Below, piece after piece: positions 8,208 to 16,333 of a stretch of 64,000 bases of DNA. Position 1 is the first letter of the stretch; every line of letters begins with the position of its first letter. Source of the stretch: UBA830 sp038146925 (GTDB lineage: Bacteria; Pseudomonadota; Alphaproteobacteria; MPNO01; UBA830); contig JAYQSP010000008.1 of assembly GCA_038146925.1 (NCBI GenBank), positions 186,001-250,000 on the forward strand. Direction: 5' to 3'. The translations under genes were made by a program, and so were the position numbers. The notes under the pieces were generated by a model that saw only the letters and a list, made by a program, of their open reading frames with translations, searched no databases and had not been told where the DNA came from.

Positions 8208-9050
8208 ATGACGAATATGGGACACCCGGCAAAATCTACCCGGCAGATCTTACCGTTTCGGGGGGTGTATGCGCTGCTGTTGCTGCTCGTCGCCCTGCCG
8301 GCAATGCCGGCTTATGCCGTAGATCTCGCTCCGCATACGGCGCACTACACGATGAAACTGATGTCGGCGCGCAGCGGCAGCAACATAGAATCCGCGTCGG
8401 GCGATATCGTGGTGCGCTGGGAGCGCGATTGCAGCGGCTGGGCGATGACCAACCGGACGATATTCAGAATTGCCTATGCGGGTGGTCAATCCATCGGATT
8501 CACCATCGATGCCGCGACCTGGGAAGCAGCATCGGGTGACGATTACACGTTCCTGGTGCGCACCGCTTACGACGGCAAGGAAGTTGAACGAGTCGAAGGC
8601 CGGGCCCGCGCAGACGGCAAGAAGCGCTACGTCGATTTTGTGCAACCGTCGAAAAAACGCCTCGACCTCGAACCGGAGACGATCTTTCCGATGCAGCACA
8701 CTGCGATGGTCATGAACGCCGCACGGGCCGGCTCGACATTCGTCCGCGCGGCGGTGTTCGACGGTTTCACCGATGGCGGATCGCAATTCGTGACCGCGAT
8801 CGTGGGCAAAAAAATTTCGCCAGAGGCGGGGGATATGTCCCGGTTCCCGGAGCTGCGCGATCTTGCCGCCTGGACGGTCAGTCTTGCTTTCTTTCCCCAG
8901 GATGCCAACGCGACCGAACCCGATTCCGAAATCGGTATGAAGATGATGGATAACGGCGTTGCCGCCTGGATGGACATGGATTTCGGCGATTTCCGCCTGC
9001 GCGGGGAGCTGGACAGGCTGGACATCCACAAGGCGGAAGTCTGCAGGTAA
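8208..9050 (+). CDS. eipB: EipB-family (DUF1849) periplasmic cell-envelope protein
   Basis: A 280-residue exported protein of the DUF1849 family; Brucella EipB is a periplasmic beta-spiral protein needed for envelope integrity. The signal peptide (about residues 1-37) ends at PAYAVD. Family features are HTAHYTMKL after cleavage, GDIVVRWERDCSGWAMTN, and a Cys near the C-terminus (KAEVCR). The two Cys would form the conserved disulfide. ATG 8208 is preceded by GGTAGGAAAAGA, a good ribosome site, so this start is preferred over the in-frame ATG at 8160. Its end is convergent with the sugar kinase. Confidence 0.87.
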   Translation: MTNMGHPAKSTRQILPFRGVYALLLLLVALPAMPAYAVDLAPHTAHYTMKLMSARSGSNIESASGDIVVRWERDCSGWAMTNRTIFRIAYAGGQSIGFTIDAATWEAASGDDYTFLVRTAYDGKEVERVEGRARADGKKRYVDFVQPSKKRLDLEPETIFPMQHTAMVMNAARAGSTFVRAAVFDGFTDGGSQFVTAIVGKKISPEAGDMSRFPELRDLAAWTVSLAFFPQDANATEPDSEIGMKMMDNGVAAWMDMDFGDFRLRGELDRLDIHKAEVCR

Positions 9051-9063
9051 CCAGGCGCTGGCG

Positions 9064-9960
9064 CTATCCTTCGTCAGGCCACAGAAAGGCGGCGCCGCGG
9101 ACGCCGCTGGAGTCTTCGTGAACCGGCGTGAGAATTTCAGTTTCCACGCTGTCCGAGAAGACATGGGCGGGCAGCGCCCTGGCGGCTTCTTCGGCCAGTC
9201 CGGGAATGTTGGACAGCCCGCCGCCCAGAACGATCGCGCCCGGGTCCACGATGTTGATCACACCCGCCAGCGCCCGTCCGAGCCGCAGGGTGTAACGGTC
9301 AAGCGATGCGGCGGCCGACCTGTCCCCGCTCCGGGCCGCTGACGCGATTTCCGCCGCCGTCAGCTTTTCGCCCGTTCGCCGGAAGTGATCCGCGCTGAAC
9401 CCGGGACCCGACAGAAAAGTTTCGATGCATCCCGTCCGGCCGCAATAGCAGGTCGGCCCCGGCGTATCGTCAATCCCGGGCATATGGTTGTGGCCCCATT
9501 CGCCCGCGATCCCGTTCGGTCCGGCCAATAGCGTCCCGTCGATCACCAGACCCCCGCCGACCCCTGTGCCCAGAATGACGCCGAATACCGTCCGATACCC
9601 TGCGGCGGCGCCGTCCGTCGCCTCAGACATCGCGAAACAATCGGCGTCGTTGGCGATGCGGATCGGGCGTCCGATCCGCTCGGCAATATCCCGGTCGAAG
9701 GGCTGGCCGATCAGGCAGGTGGAATTCGCATTCTTGACCCGGCCCGTTTTGCGGGAAATCGTCCCCGGGATGCCGATTCCGATCGAGCTCTCGTTCCCCG
9801 TTTCCCCTTCGATCCGCTCGACCAGACCGCCGATGGCGTCGATCGTGCCCAAGTAGTCTCCCGACGGCGTGACGATGCGGTCGCGGAACAGCGTTTCGCC
9901 GGTGCGGCTCAGCGCAATGCCTTCGATTTTCGTGCCGCCCACGTCTATACCGATGCGCAT
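9064..9960 (-). CDS. mak: ROK-family sugar kinase, manno(fructo)kinase-like
   Basis: ROK-family hexose kinase, 298 residues, similar throughout to E. coli Mak. The ATP-binding DVGGTKIEGIAL is at the N-terminus. VKNANST and GQPFDRDIAERIG form the sugar-binding region. The ROK zinc site is GEWGHNHMPG followed by CYCGRTGCIETFLSGPG. The end, DSSGVRGAAFLWP, is also Mak-like. It would phosphorylate fructose (and perhaps mannose) at C6 in the cytoplasm. No sugar transporter is adjacent. The close similarity was recalled, not aligned by tool. Confidence 0.88.
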   Translation of the reverse strand: MRIGIDVGGTKIEGIALSRTGETLFRDRIVTPSGDYLGTIDAIGGLVERIEGETGNESSIGIGIPGTISRKTGRVKNANSTCLIGQPFDRDIAERIGRPIRIANDADCFAMSEATDGAAAGYRTVFGVILGTGVGGGLVIDGTLLAGPNGIAGEWGHNHMPGIDDTPGPTCYCGRTGCIETFLSGPGFSADHFRRTGEKLTAAEIASAARSGDRSAAASLDRYTLRLGRALAGVINIVDPGAIVLGGGLSNIPGLAEEAARALPAHVFSDSVETEILTPVHEDSSGVRGAAFLWPDEG

Positions 9961-10060
9961 GCGTCAATTTCACTTTGTTTTCACGTCTTTAGCCCACAAA
10001 TGGGCTATTCCTTGGAAGAACCTTTGACTTGGTCACTTTTCCGCGAAAGATTACCAAATG

Positions 10061-10066
10061 TTAACG
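10061..10066 (+). promoter_or_regulatory. Possible CtrA half-site upstream of divK
   Basis: TTAACG in an AT-rich 260-bp gap (9961-10220). Together with ATTA seven bases before it, it resembles a poor CtrA box (TTAA-N7-TTAA, 6 of 8). divK is a known CtrA target in Caulobacter. Weak evidence. Nothing else clear is seen in this gap. Confidence 0.25.
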
Positions 10067-10220
10067 AATATTTCGGAACATACCCAGATAACTCGCCCCG
10101 AATCGTGTGCGACGAGGGGCATCAGTGGAGAACCGGGTCTGTGTATCACGCAATCAAATCGATGACGTCCTGCCGCTTTGGCGGTGCCGGACGTGTCCGG
10201 TACCGCTGACAGGGGGACGA

Positions 10221-10589
10221 ATGGACCAGAAGAAAATCCTGATCGTTGAGGATAACGAGCTCAACATGAAACTGTTCCACGATTTGCTGGAAGTTCATGG
10301 ATACTCGACCCTCCAGACGAAAGACGGTCGCGAGGCGCTTGATCTTGCGCGGGAACACCGACCCGATCTGATCCTGATGGATATCCAGCTCCCCGAAGTG
10401 TCGGGTCTGGAAGTCACGAAATGGATCAAGGCGGACGATGACCTGAAAGACATACCCGTCATCGCGGTCACGGCGTTTGCGATGAAGGGGGACGAAGAGA
10501 AGATTCGCAGCGGCGGTTGCGAAGCTTATATTGCCAAACCGATCTCGGTGAACAGTTTTCTGGAGACCATCCAGACGGTGCTGGGATAG
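10221..10589 (+). CDS. divK: Single-domain response regulator DivK
   Basis: A 122-residue receiver domain with no output domain. The acidic pocket is VEDNE at the start, the phosphorylated residue is Asp54 in LILMDIQLPE, the Thr is in AVTAFAM, and the Lys is in IAKPIS. In alphaproteobacteria DivK carries cell-cycle and polarity information between PleC/DivJ kinases and DivL/CckA. ATG 10221 follows AGGGGGA, a good ribosome site. It sits 12 bp before pleD, the arrangement known from Caulobacter, so they are likely co-transcribed. Confidence 0.93.
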   Translation: MDQKKILIVEDNELNMKLFHDLLEVHGYSTLQTKDGREALDLAREHRPDLILMDIQLPEVSGLEVTKWIKADDDLKDIPVIAVTAFAMKGDEEKIRSGGCEAYIAKPISVNSFLETIQTVLG

Positions 10590-10601
10590 CAAGGAAGTTA
10601 C

Positions 10602-12023
10602 ATGTCGGCTCGCGTTCTCGTTGTTGATGATATCGCCGCAAACGTCCGTTTGCTCGAAGCGAAGCTGCTGGTTGAATACTACGAGGTTCTGACCGCGAAT
10701 GACGGTGCGACCGCGCTGGAAATCGTAAAGGACTCCATGCCCGATATCGTGCTGCTTGACGTCATGATGCCGGGGATGGACGGCTTCGAGGTTTGCCGGA
10801 ATATCAAGAACAACCCCGTGACGGCTCACATTCCGGTCGTCATGGTGACCGCACTGAGCGACGTGTCGGACCGGGTGAAAGGACTCGAAGCCGGCGCTGA
10901 CGATTTCCTGACCAAGCCGGTCAACGACCTGGCCCTGTTTGCCCGCATCCGCTCTCTGGTCCGCCTAAAGCGGGCGATGGATGAATGGCGCGCGCGCGAA
11001 TCCACCTTCACGCAGTTCGGTCTGAACGACACGGCGATGCCGGCGGAAGAGGATTTGTCGCTGCTTCAGGTTCTGCTGGTCGCCGACGACTACGGCCCCT
11101 CCCAGCGCATCGTCGATACGTTGTCGGAAGTCGGTTACAGCGTCGCGCATGCGACATCGACCGACGATGCCAACATCAAGGCGGCGGACGGCGATTTCCA
11201 TCTGATTCTGGTCGATGACCGGGTCGATGGCGACGATGTGCTTCGGTTCTGTTCCCAGGTGCGGTCCAACGAAGCGACCCGCCAGGCACCTATCCTGATC
11301 ATGCTGGACGACGGCGATACCGAGCGGCTGGCGAAAGCGCTGGATCTCGGCGTAAACGATTACCTGGTGCGTCCCGTGAACAAGGACGAACTGACGGCAC
11401 GCGCGCGGACCCAGATCCGCCGCAAGCAGTTCGAAGACAATCTGCGCCGCCAGTACGAGAAAAGCCTCACCGCGGCGGTCACCGACAGTCTGACCGGACT
11501 CTATAACCGGCGCTATCTCGAGACCCATTTCGAGGAGCTGACCCGCGATCTCAGCAGCGGCGGCCGGCCGATATCGCTGCTGATCATGGATGCCGACCAT
11601 TTCAAGAAGGTCAATGACGACCACGGACACGCCGCCGGAGACGACGTCCTGCGCGGTATCGCGCAGCGCGTGATGGGCGGGGTGCGCGGCTTCGATACGC
11701 CGATCCGTCTTGGCGGCGAGGAATTCGTCGTCCTGATGCCGAATGTGGACGCCAAGGCGGCGTTTGGCGCGGCTAACCGCCTGCGCGCGATGATCGAAGC
11801 CGAGCCGTTCGAAGTTTCCGAGAACGGAGACACGTTGCCGGTGACTATCAGCATCGGTGTCGCGACGGGCAAGGCCGGCGAAACCGCCCTGGACGCCTTG
11901 CTCGAACAGGCTGACCAGGCGCTCTATGCCGCCAAGGCCGCAGGCCGCAACCGCGTCGAATCCGCCGACGGTCTGACCGCCCAACAAGACGCCCCGGCGG
12001 AACCCCAGGCGGTGCGCGCCTAG
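10602..12023 (+). CDS. pleD: Response regulator diguanylate cyclase PleD
   Basis: A 473-residue protein with the PleD architecture: REC1 (residues 1-120, phospho-acceptor Asp53 in VLLDVMMPGMDGFE), a degenerate REC2 adaptor (about 150-275, DDYGPSQRIV) and GGDEF (about 300-460). The active-site signature is RLGGEEFVVLMP (about residues 368-379). The metal Asp is in LIMDADHFKKVND. The inhibitory I-site RxxD is present as RGFD, just before the signature. It makes cyclic di-GMP on phosphorylation to drive swarmer-to-stalked type transitions. It is followed by a terminator shared with rpmG. Confidence 0.96.
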   Translation: MSARVLVVDDIAANVRLLEAKLLVEYYEVLTANDGATALEIVKDSMPDIVLLDVMMPGMDGFEVCRNIKNNPVTAHIPVVMVTALSDVSDRVKGLEAGADDFLTKPVNDLALFARIRSLVRLKRAMDEWRARESTFTQFGLNDTAMPAEEDLSLLQVLLVADDYGPSQRIVDTLSEVGYSVAHATSTDDANIKAADGDFHLILVDDRVDGDDVLRFCSQVRSNEATRQAPILIMLDDGDTERLAKALDLGVNDYLVRPVNKDELTARARTQIRRKQFEDNLRRQYEKSLTAAVTDSLTGLYNRRYLETHFEELTRDLSSGGRPISLLIMDADHFKKVNDDHGHAAGDDVLRGIAQRVMGGVRGFDTPIRLGGEEFVVLMPNVDAKAAFGAANRLRAMIEAEPFEVSENGDTLPVTISIGVATGKAGETALDALLEQADQALYAAKAAGRNRVESADGLTAQQDAPAEPQAVRA

Positions 12024-12053
12024 ATCACGATCCGGCGCTTCTTTCCCGAACAA

Positions 12054-12082
12054 GAAAAGCCGCCCGAAAGGCGGCTTTTTTC
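12054..12082. terminator. Bidirectional Rho-independent terminator between pleD and rpmG
   Basis: Stem AAGCCGCC (12057-12064), loop CGAAA, stem GGCGGCTT (12070-12077), then a T-run; an A-run precedes the stem, so it works on both strands. It separates convergent pleD (plus) and rpmG (minus). Confidence 0.88.
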
Positions 12083-12103
12083 ATGCGGTCCGCCGTCGCG
12101 CCG

Positions 12104-12271
12104 CTATTTGATCTTCGCTTCCTTGAACATCACGTGCTTGCGGGCCACCGGGTCGTACTTGCGGAACTCCAGCTTTTCCGTCTGGGTGCGCGGGTTTTTC
12201 TTCGCGACATAATAATAGCCTGTATCAGCGGTGCTGAGCAGCTTGACGACGATCGTATTCGACTTGGCCAT
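12104..12271 (-). CDS. rpmG: 50S ribosomal protein L33
   Basis: A 55-residue ribosomal protein of the large subunit, missed by length filters. The translation begins MAKSNTIVVKLLSTADTGYY and continues with YVAKKNPRTQTEKLEFRKYD and then PVARKHVMFKEAKIK. It is the Cys-free (non-zinc-binding) form of L33, typical of proteobacteria. It lies convergent to pleD; the divK-pleD-rpmG grouping is known in Caulobacter. Confidence 0.95.
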   Translation of the reverse strand: MAKSNTIVVKLLSTADTGYYYVAKKNPRTQTEKLEFRKYDPVARKHVMFKEAKIK

Positions 12272-12381
12272 GGGGCGTCTCCGGAAGAAACTTACTCTGT
12301 TCGAAAGTGGCCGGGAAACTGACGGTTTCGGCCCGTTGTGTCAAGCATATCCGTGGTTTAACTGCGCCGGTTAGTTCCGGT

Positions 12382-13935
12382 TTATCTTTCCGCGATCGCC
12401 GCCGCGCCGTCATGCAGCGCCTGGCGGTAGATATTGCCGTGGGTGAGGATATAGCGGGCGATTTCAACATCCTCCGCCGGCTTGGTTTTCGACGGCGGGC
12501 ACAGTTTCCGCGCTTGGTCGGGGTTGGTTCTGACCGCATAACGGGACGCCAGCATGGCTGCCAGCGCCCGGTCGCCGGACTCCGGGCCGCCATTGACCGC
12601 CTGCATCAGCGGGCCGAGCCGGTCCCGCGGTCCGGAGGTGCACACCGCCGGAATTACGCCGTGGTTCTGCAGGTTGAAACCCGAAGGGGCGATCATATGC
12701 GCCCATGTCAGGGTCAGTTCGCCGCGATTTGGCAGGCGGATGATGGTCTGTACGCTGCCCTTCCCGTAGGACGACGTGCCCACGATGACGGCGCGGCCTC
12801 GGTCGCGCAGGGCCGCGGCGACGATTTCCGACGCCGACGCGGAGCGGCCGTTCACCAGCAGGACAATGGGCAGCTTGTGCACCCGTTCGCCCCAGGACGC
12901 GTCGAATATCTGGTTTGCGCGGCTGTGACGGCCGCGGGTCGAGATGATGCGTCCGTCATTCAGGAAATAGTCGGCGACTGCGACCGCCTGATCCAGCAGC
13001 CCGCCAGGATTGCCGCGCAGGTCGAGGATGATGCCTTTCACTCCGTCGCCCTGACGTTCCGCTCCCGACAATGCCTTGCCGAGGCTGCGCGACGTTCCCT
13101 GATTGAAGCCGGAGATTTCCACGTTCAGAATGCCGTCTTCCAGCTTCGACGTGACTGTCGGCAGGATGATGTGGGCCCGGATGACGGCGATCTTTACCGG
13201 CTGGGGGCTTGTTTCGCGATTGATCGTGAGGTCGGCGCGACTGTGTATGGGGCCGCGCAGTTTGCCGATGACGGCCCGCTGCGACAGGCCTGTCAGCAAC
13301 GTCCCGCCGATATGGGTGATGTGATCCCCGGCTTTCAGTCCCGCCTTGAACGCCGGGGTGCCTTCATGAACCTTGCGCACAAAGGTTTTGCCCTCTTCGT
13401 AGCGGATCGTGATGCCAAGCCCGCCGAACCCTTCGCGCCGCGCACGCGTATTGCGGGCCTGGTCGGGGCTGTCGTAACGGGTATAGCGGTCCAGTTTCGC
13501 CAGGCCGCCGGCAAAGAAGCGCTTCAGCAGCCGTTCGCCGTCTTCCGCGCTGAGTTTTTCGGATTCGAGCCGGGCCAGCGTCAGCGCGCTGGACGTCAAC
13601 ACGGCCCAGCGGTCGTAATCGTTGGGCGACGGCTGGTCCCATTCGCCCAGTACGCGCTCGTCGTAGCGCAGCTCGATCGTGCTGCGTGTTTCACCCACCG
13701 ACAACAGCGAATCCGTATCCGACAGACCCTTGAGGCCGGCGAGCGAGATGTCCCGGATCGTCGCGGTCTCCGCATATCGTTTGTCGATGTTCTCGAATAC
13801 TGTCTCGATCACTTCGCGCTGGGTGATCTGTTCCCGTGTGTCCGGCGACGGGGTCGTACAGGCGACGACGGCCAGGACGACGAGTCCCGGCATCGCGAAA
13901 CGCACGAATTTTCCTGAAAAACCTGTCATACCCAT
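12382..13935 (-). CDS. S41-family C-terminal processing protease, lipoprotein
   Basis: A 517-residue periplasmic serine protease of the CtpA/Prc type. The N-terminus has a lipobox (LAVVAC, Cys26), so it is probably membrane-anchored by lipid. A PDZ domain lies around residues 170-260 (GFGGLGITIRYEEGKTFV, GLKAGDHITHIGG). The S41 catalytic domain has ILDLRGNPGGLL, the nucleophile Ser in NGRSASASEIV (about 360-370) and the general-base Lys in SSYGKGSVQ (about 388). Substrates are unknown. rpmG lies downstream on the same strand and rnr upstream. Confidence 0.9.
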   Translation of the reverse strand: MGMTGFSGKFVRFAMPGLVVLAVVACTTPSPDTREQITQREVIETVFENIDKRYAETATIRDISLAGLKGLSDTDSLLSVGETRSTIELRYDERVLGEWDQPSPNDYDRWAVLTSSALTLARLESEKLSAEDGERLLKRFFAGGLAKLDRYTRYDSPDQARNTRARREGFGGLGITIRYEEGKTFVRKVHEGTPAFKAGLKAGDHITHIGGTLLTGLSQRAVIGKLRGPIHSRADLTINRETSPQPVKIAVIRAHIILPTVTSKLEDGILNVEISGFNQGTSRSLGKALSGAERQGDGVKGIILDLRGNPGGLLDQAVAVADYFLNDGRIISTRGRHSRANQIFDASWGERVHKLPIVLLVNGRSASASEIVAAALRDRGRAVIVGTSSYGKGSVQTIIRLPNRGELTLTWAHMIAPSGFNLQNHGVIPAVCTSGPRDRLGPLMQAVNGGPESGDRALAAMLASRYAVRTNPDQARKLCPPSKTKPAEDVEIARYILTHGNIYRQALHDGAAAIAER

Positions 13936-14070
13936 ACTGCGAGCGCTGCCGTTTTACCCTGGCATCTGCGATCCCGGACCCGGAACGCAACCACCTGTCT
14001 CTTAGACTACCTCTGTCAGTATAGAATGCGAATTAACTTTTCGTTAGATGGGGCGGGTTTCGCGCCGGAT

Positions 14071-16311
14071 TCACGCTGTACGGTGCGATTTCTTCCGCTT
14101 CGACGCTTTCCGGGTCTTGCTCCGACCGCCATTCTTTCCCCGTTTCGGGGGATTGCCGCGCTTCTTGCGGCTTGTTTCTCCCCCGCTGACGACAGAAAAC
14201 GCCATCGACCCGGTATGAATGTTGGCTTCTTCAAGCCGGACGGTCAGCGAGGTGCCGATCGCATAGACCTTGCCGCTGCCGCGGCCCCTGATCCGCTGCG
14301 CCGCGGAATCGAAATCGAACCGCTCGTCTCCGATCATGGACATGGGTACGAGGCCGTCCGCCCCGGTTTCGGTCAGGGTTACGAACAGGCCGGCGCGGTG
14401 TACGCCGTTGACCCGGGCCGCGAACTCCGCACCGACCCGGTCCGCAAGGAAAACCGTCGTAAACCGGTCGACCGCTTCGCGTTCCGCGTCGATCGCGCGC
14501 CGTTCGGTGAACGATATATGCTTGCCGAATTCGGGGAACCGGTCGCCGTCCTCGGGCGCCAGCCCATAATCGCCGAGGCCATAGGCCGCAATCAGCGACC
14601 GGTGCACCAGCAGGTCCGAATAGCGCCGGATCGGAGACGTGAAATGGGCATAGCGCCGAAGCGCGAGTCCGAAATGGCCGATGTTGTGCGGATTATACTC
14701 GGCCTGCGCCTGCGATCGCAGTACCGCCATGCTGACCATCGGCATTTCGGGCTTGCCGGCAGCCTGCGACACGATGCGCTGGAACAGATGCGGTTTGACT
14801 ACCTGCCCCCTCGCGACCTTGATGCCGAGCGGCGATAGCGTTTCGCGCAGGCTTTCCATCTTTTCCAGCGATGGCCGGTCGTGCACCCGGTACATGCAGG
14901 GTGCGTTTTTGTTTTCCAGCGCTTCCGCCGCCGCGACGTTGGCGGCGATCATGAATTCCTCGATCAGACGATGGCTGTCCAGCCGTTCGACCGGTTCGAT
15001 GGCGGTGACGTTGCCGTGTTTGTCGATGACGACTTTGCGTTCCGGCAGCTCCAGGTCGATCGTGCCGCGTCGGATACGCGCTCCCTGCAGGGCGTCGAAG
15101 GCGCCGTAAAGCGGCGTAATCACGTCTTCGAGCAGAGGAGCGGTGACGTCGTCCGGATCGCCCGTCCAGGCCGTTTCAACCTGCTCGTAGGTGAGGCGCG
15201 CGGCGGACCGCATGACGCCGCGGACGAATTCGTGACGTTTCAGGTTGCCGTCCCTGTCGATCCACATATGGACGGCAAGGCACCCGCGGTCTTCATTGGG
15301 CACCAGCGAACACAGCCCGTTCGACAGCGCTTCCGGCAGCATCGGCACCACCCGGTCGGGGAAGTAGACCGAATTGCCCCGGTTGAAGGCGTCCCGGTCC
15401 AGCGGGCTGCCGGCGTGCACGTACCACGACACATCGGCGATCGCGACAATCAGGTGCCAGCCTTCGCCGTCCTTTTCCGCCCAGACCGCGTCGTCGAAGT
15501 CGCGCGCGTCGGTGCCGTCGATGGTGACCAGAGGGATCCTACGCAGATCCGTCCGTCCCTTTGCGGAAACCGGTTTGGACGCCTCCGCCGCGCTCACGGC
15601 GGCGGGATCGAACTCGACCGGAATATCATGGGTGTGGATGGCGATGAGACTGGGCGCGCGCGGGCCGTCGGCCGCGCCGATGACTTCGGCGACCCGGGCT
15701 TCGGGGAGGCCGAAGCTGCGGCCGCCGACCGGTTGTCCTTCGACCAGATCGCCCCCGGATGCACCGTTTTCCTGTCCGGGCGGGACGATGAATTCCGTGC
15801 GGATGCGGCGGTTGGTGGGGATGATCCGGCCCCGGCCATTGACCATCTGGAAAATGCCCAGCACCCGCTGCGGCGCCGATTCCAGGCGCTTGATGGTGCG
15901 TGCCTCGTAGGTGCCGTCGCCGGAGGGCGACAGCCGGGCGAGAATACGGTCGCCGACCGCCGGGGCGGGTTCGCCGCGCGACAGCGCGGGATAGATCGCC
16001 GGCGGGTCGCCGTCGCCATCCCAGTTTGTCGGCAGTGCGACCGGGTCGCCGTCCCGGTCCAGACCGGTGATTTCGATCACGCCGACCTTGGGCAATGTGC
16101 CCGGTTCGCCGTAACGCCGGCCCTTGCCCCGGTCGAGCTCGCCGTCGGCGCGCAGTTCGCGGAGAATATCGTTCAGGCGCGTGCGGTCGGACCCCCGAAT
16201 ATTGAAGGCGCGCGCGATCTCGCGCTTTCCGACCGGCCCGGTCCGGTCACGGACGAAATCCAGAATCTGTTGTTTGGAAGGGAAGGGCGCTTTATCGCCT
16301 TTGTCGCTCAA
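14071..16311 (-). CDS. rnr: Ribonuclease R
   Basis: Processive 3'-5' exoribonuclease, 746 residues. An N-terminal winged helix (GKREIARAFNIRGSDRTRLN) is followed by cold-shock/OB domains, the RNB catalytic domain with TDARDFDDAVWAE (Mg-binding acidic residues, about 270-283) and YADFTSPIRRYSDL-like HFTSPIRRYSDLLVHR, an S1 domain (about 610-700) and a very basic Lys/Arg tail that helps unwind structured RNA. The stop lies close to the S41 gene promoter region. It is 22 bp downstream of topA and probably in the same transcription unit. Confidence 0.96.
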   Translation of the reverse strand: MSDKGDKAPFPSKQQILDFVRDRTGPVGKREIARAFNIRGSDRTRLNDILRELRADGELDRGKGRRYGEPGTLPKVGVIEITGLDRDGDPVALPTNWDGDGDPPAIYPALSRGEPAPAVGDRILARLSPSGDGTYEARTIKRLESAPQRVLGIFQMVNGRGRIIPTNRRIRTEFIVPPGQENGASGGDLVEGQPVGGRSFGLPEARVAEVIGAADGPRAPSLIAIHTHDIPVEFDPAAVSAAEASKPVSAKGRTDLRRIPLVTIDGTDARDFDDAVWAEKDGEGWHLIVAIADVSWYVHAGSPLDRDAFNRGNSVYFPDRVVPMLPEALSNGLCSLVPNEDRGCLAVHMWIDRDGNLKRHEFVRGVMRSAARLTYEQVETAWTGDPDDVTAPLLEDVITPLYGAFDALQGARIRRGTIDLELPERKVVIDKHGNVTAIEPVERLDSHRLIEEFMIAANVAAAEALENKNAPCMYRVHDRPSLEKMESLRETLSPLGIKVARGQVVKPHLFQRIVSQAAGKPEMPMVSMAVLRSQAQAEYNPHNIGHFGLALRRYAHFTSPIRRYSDLLVHRSLIAAYGLGDYGLAPEDGDRFPEFGKHISFTERRAIDAEREAVDRFTTVFLADRVGAEFAARVNGVHRAGLFVTLTETGADGLVPMSMIGDERFDFDSAAQRIRGRGSGKVYAIGTSLTVRLEEANIHTGSMAFSVVSGGETSRKKRGNPPKRGKNGGRSKTRKASKRKKSHRTA

Positions 16312-16333
16312 TTGCGGGATATCGCGACGTCAG

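Noticed and set aside
10000..10209. Short plus-strand ORF before divK
   Set aside because: It lies in an AT-rich promoter region, has no ribosome site and its translation shows no pattern. divK has its own strong start at 10221.
14026..14838. Plus-strand ORF opposite the rnr 3' end
   Set aside because: rnr on minus has the S1 domain and basic tail here; the plus frame is a shadow.
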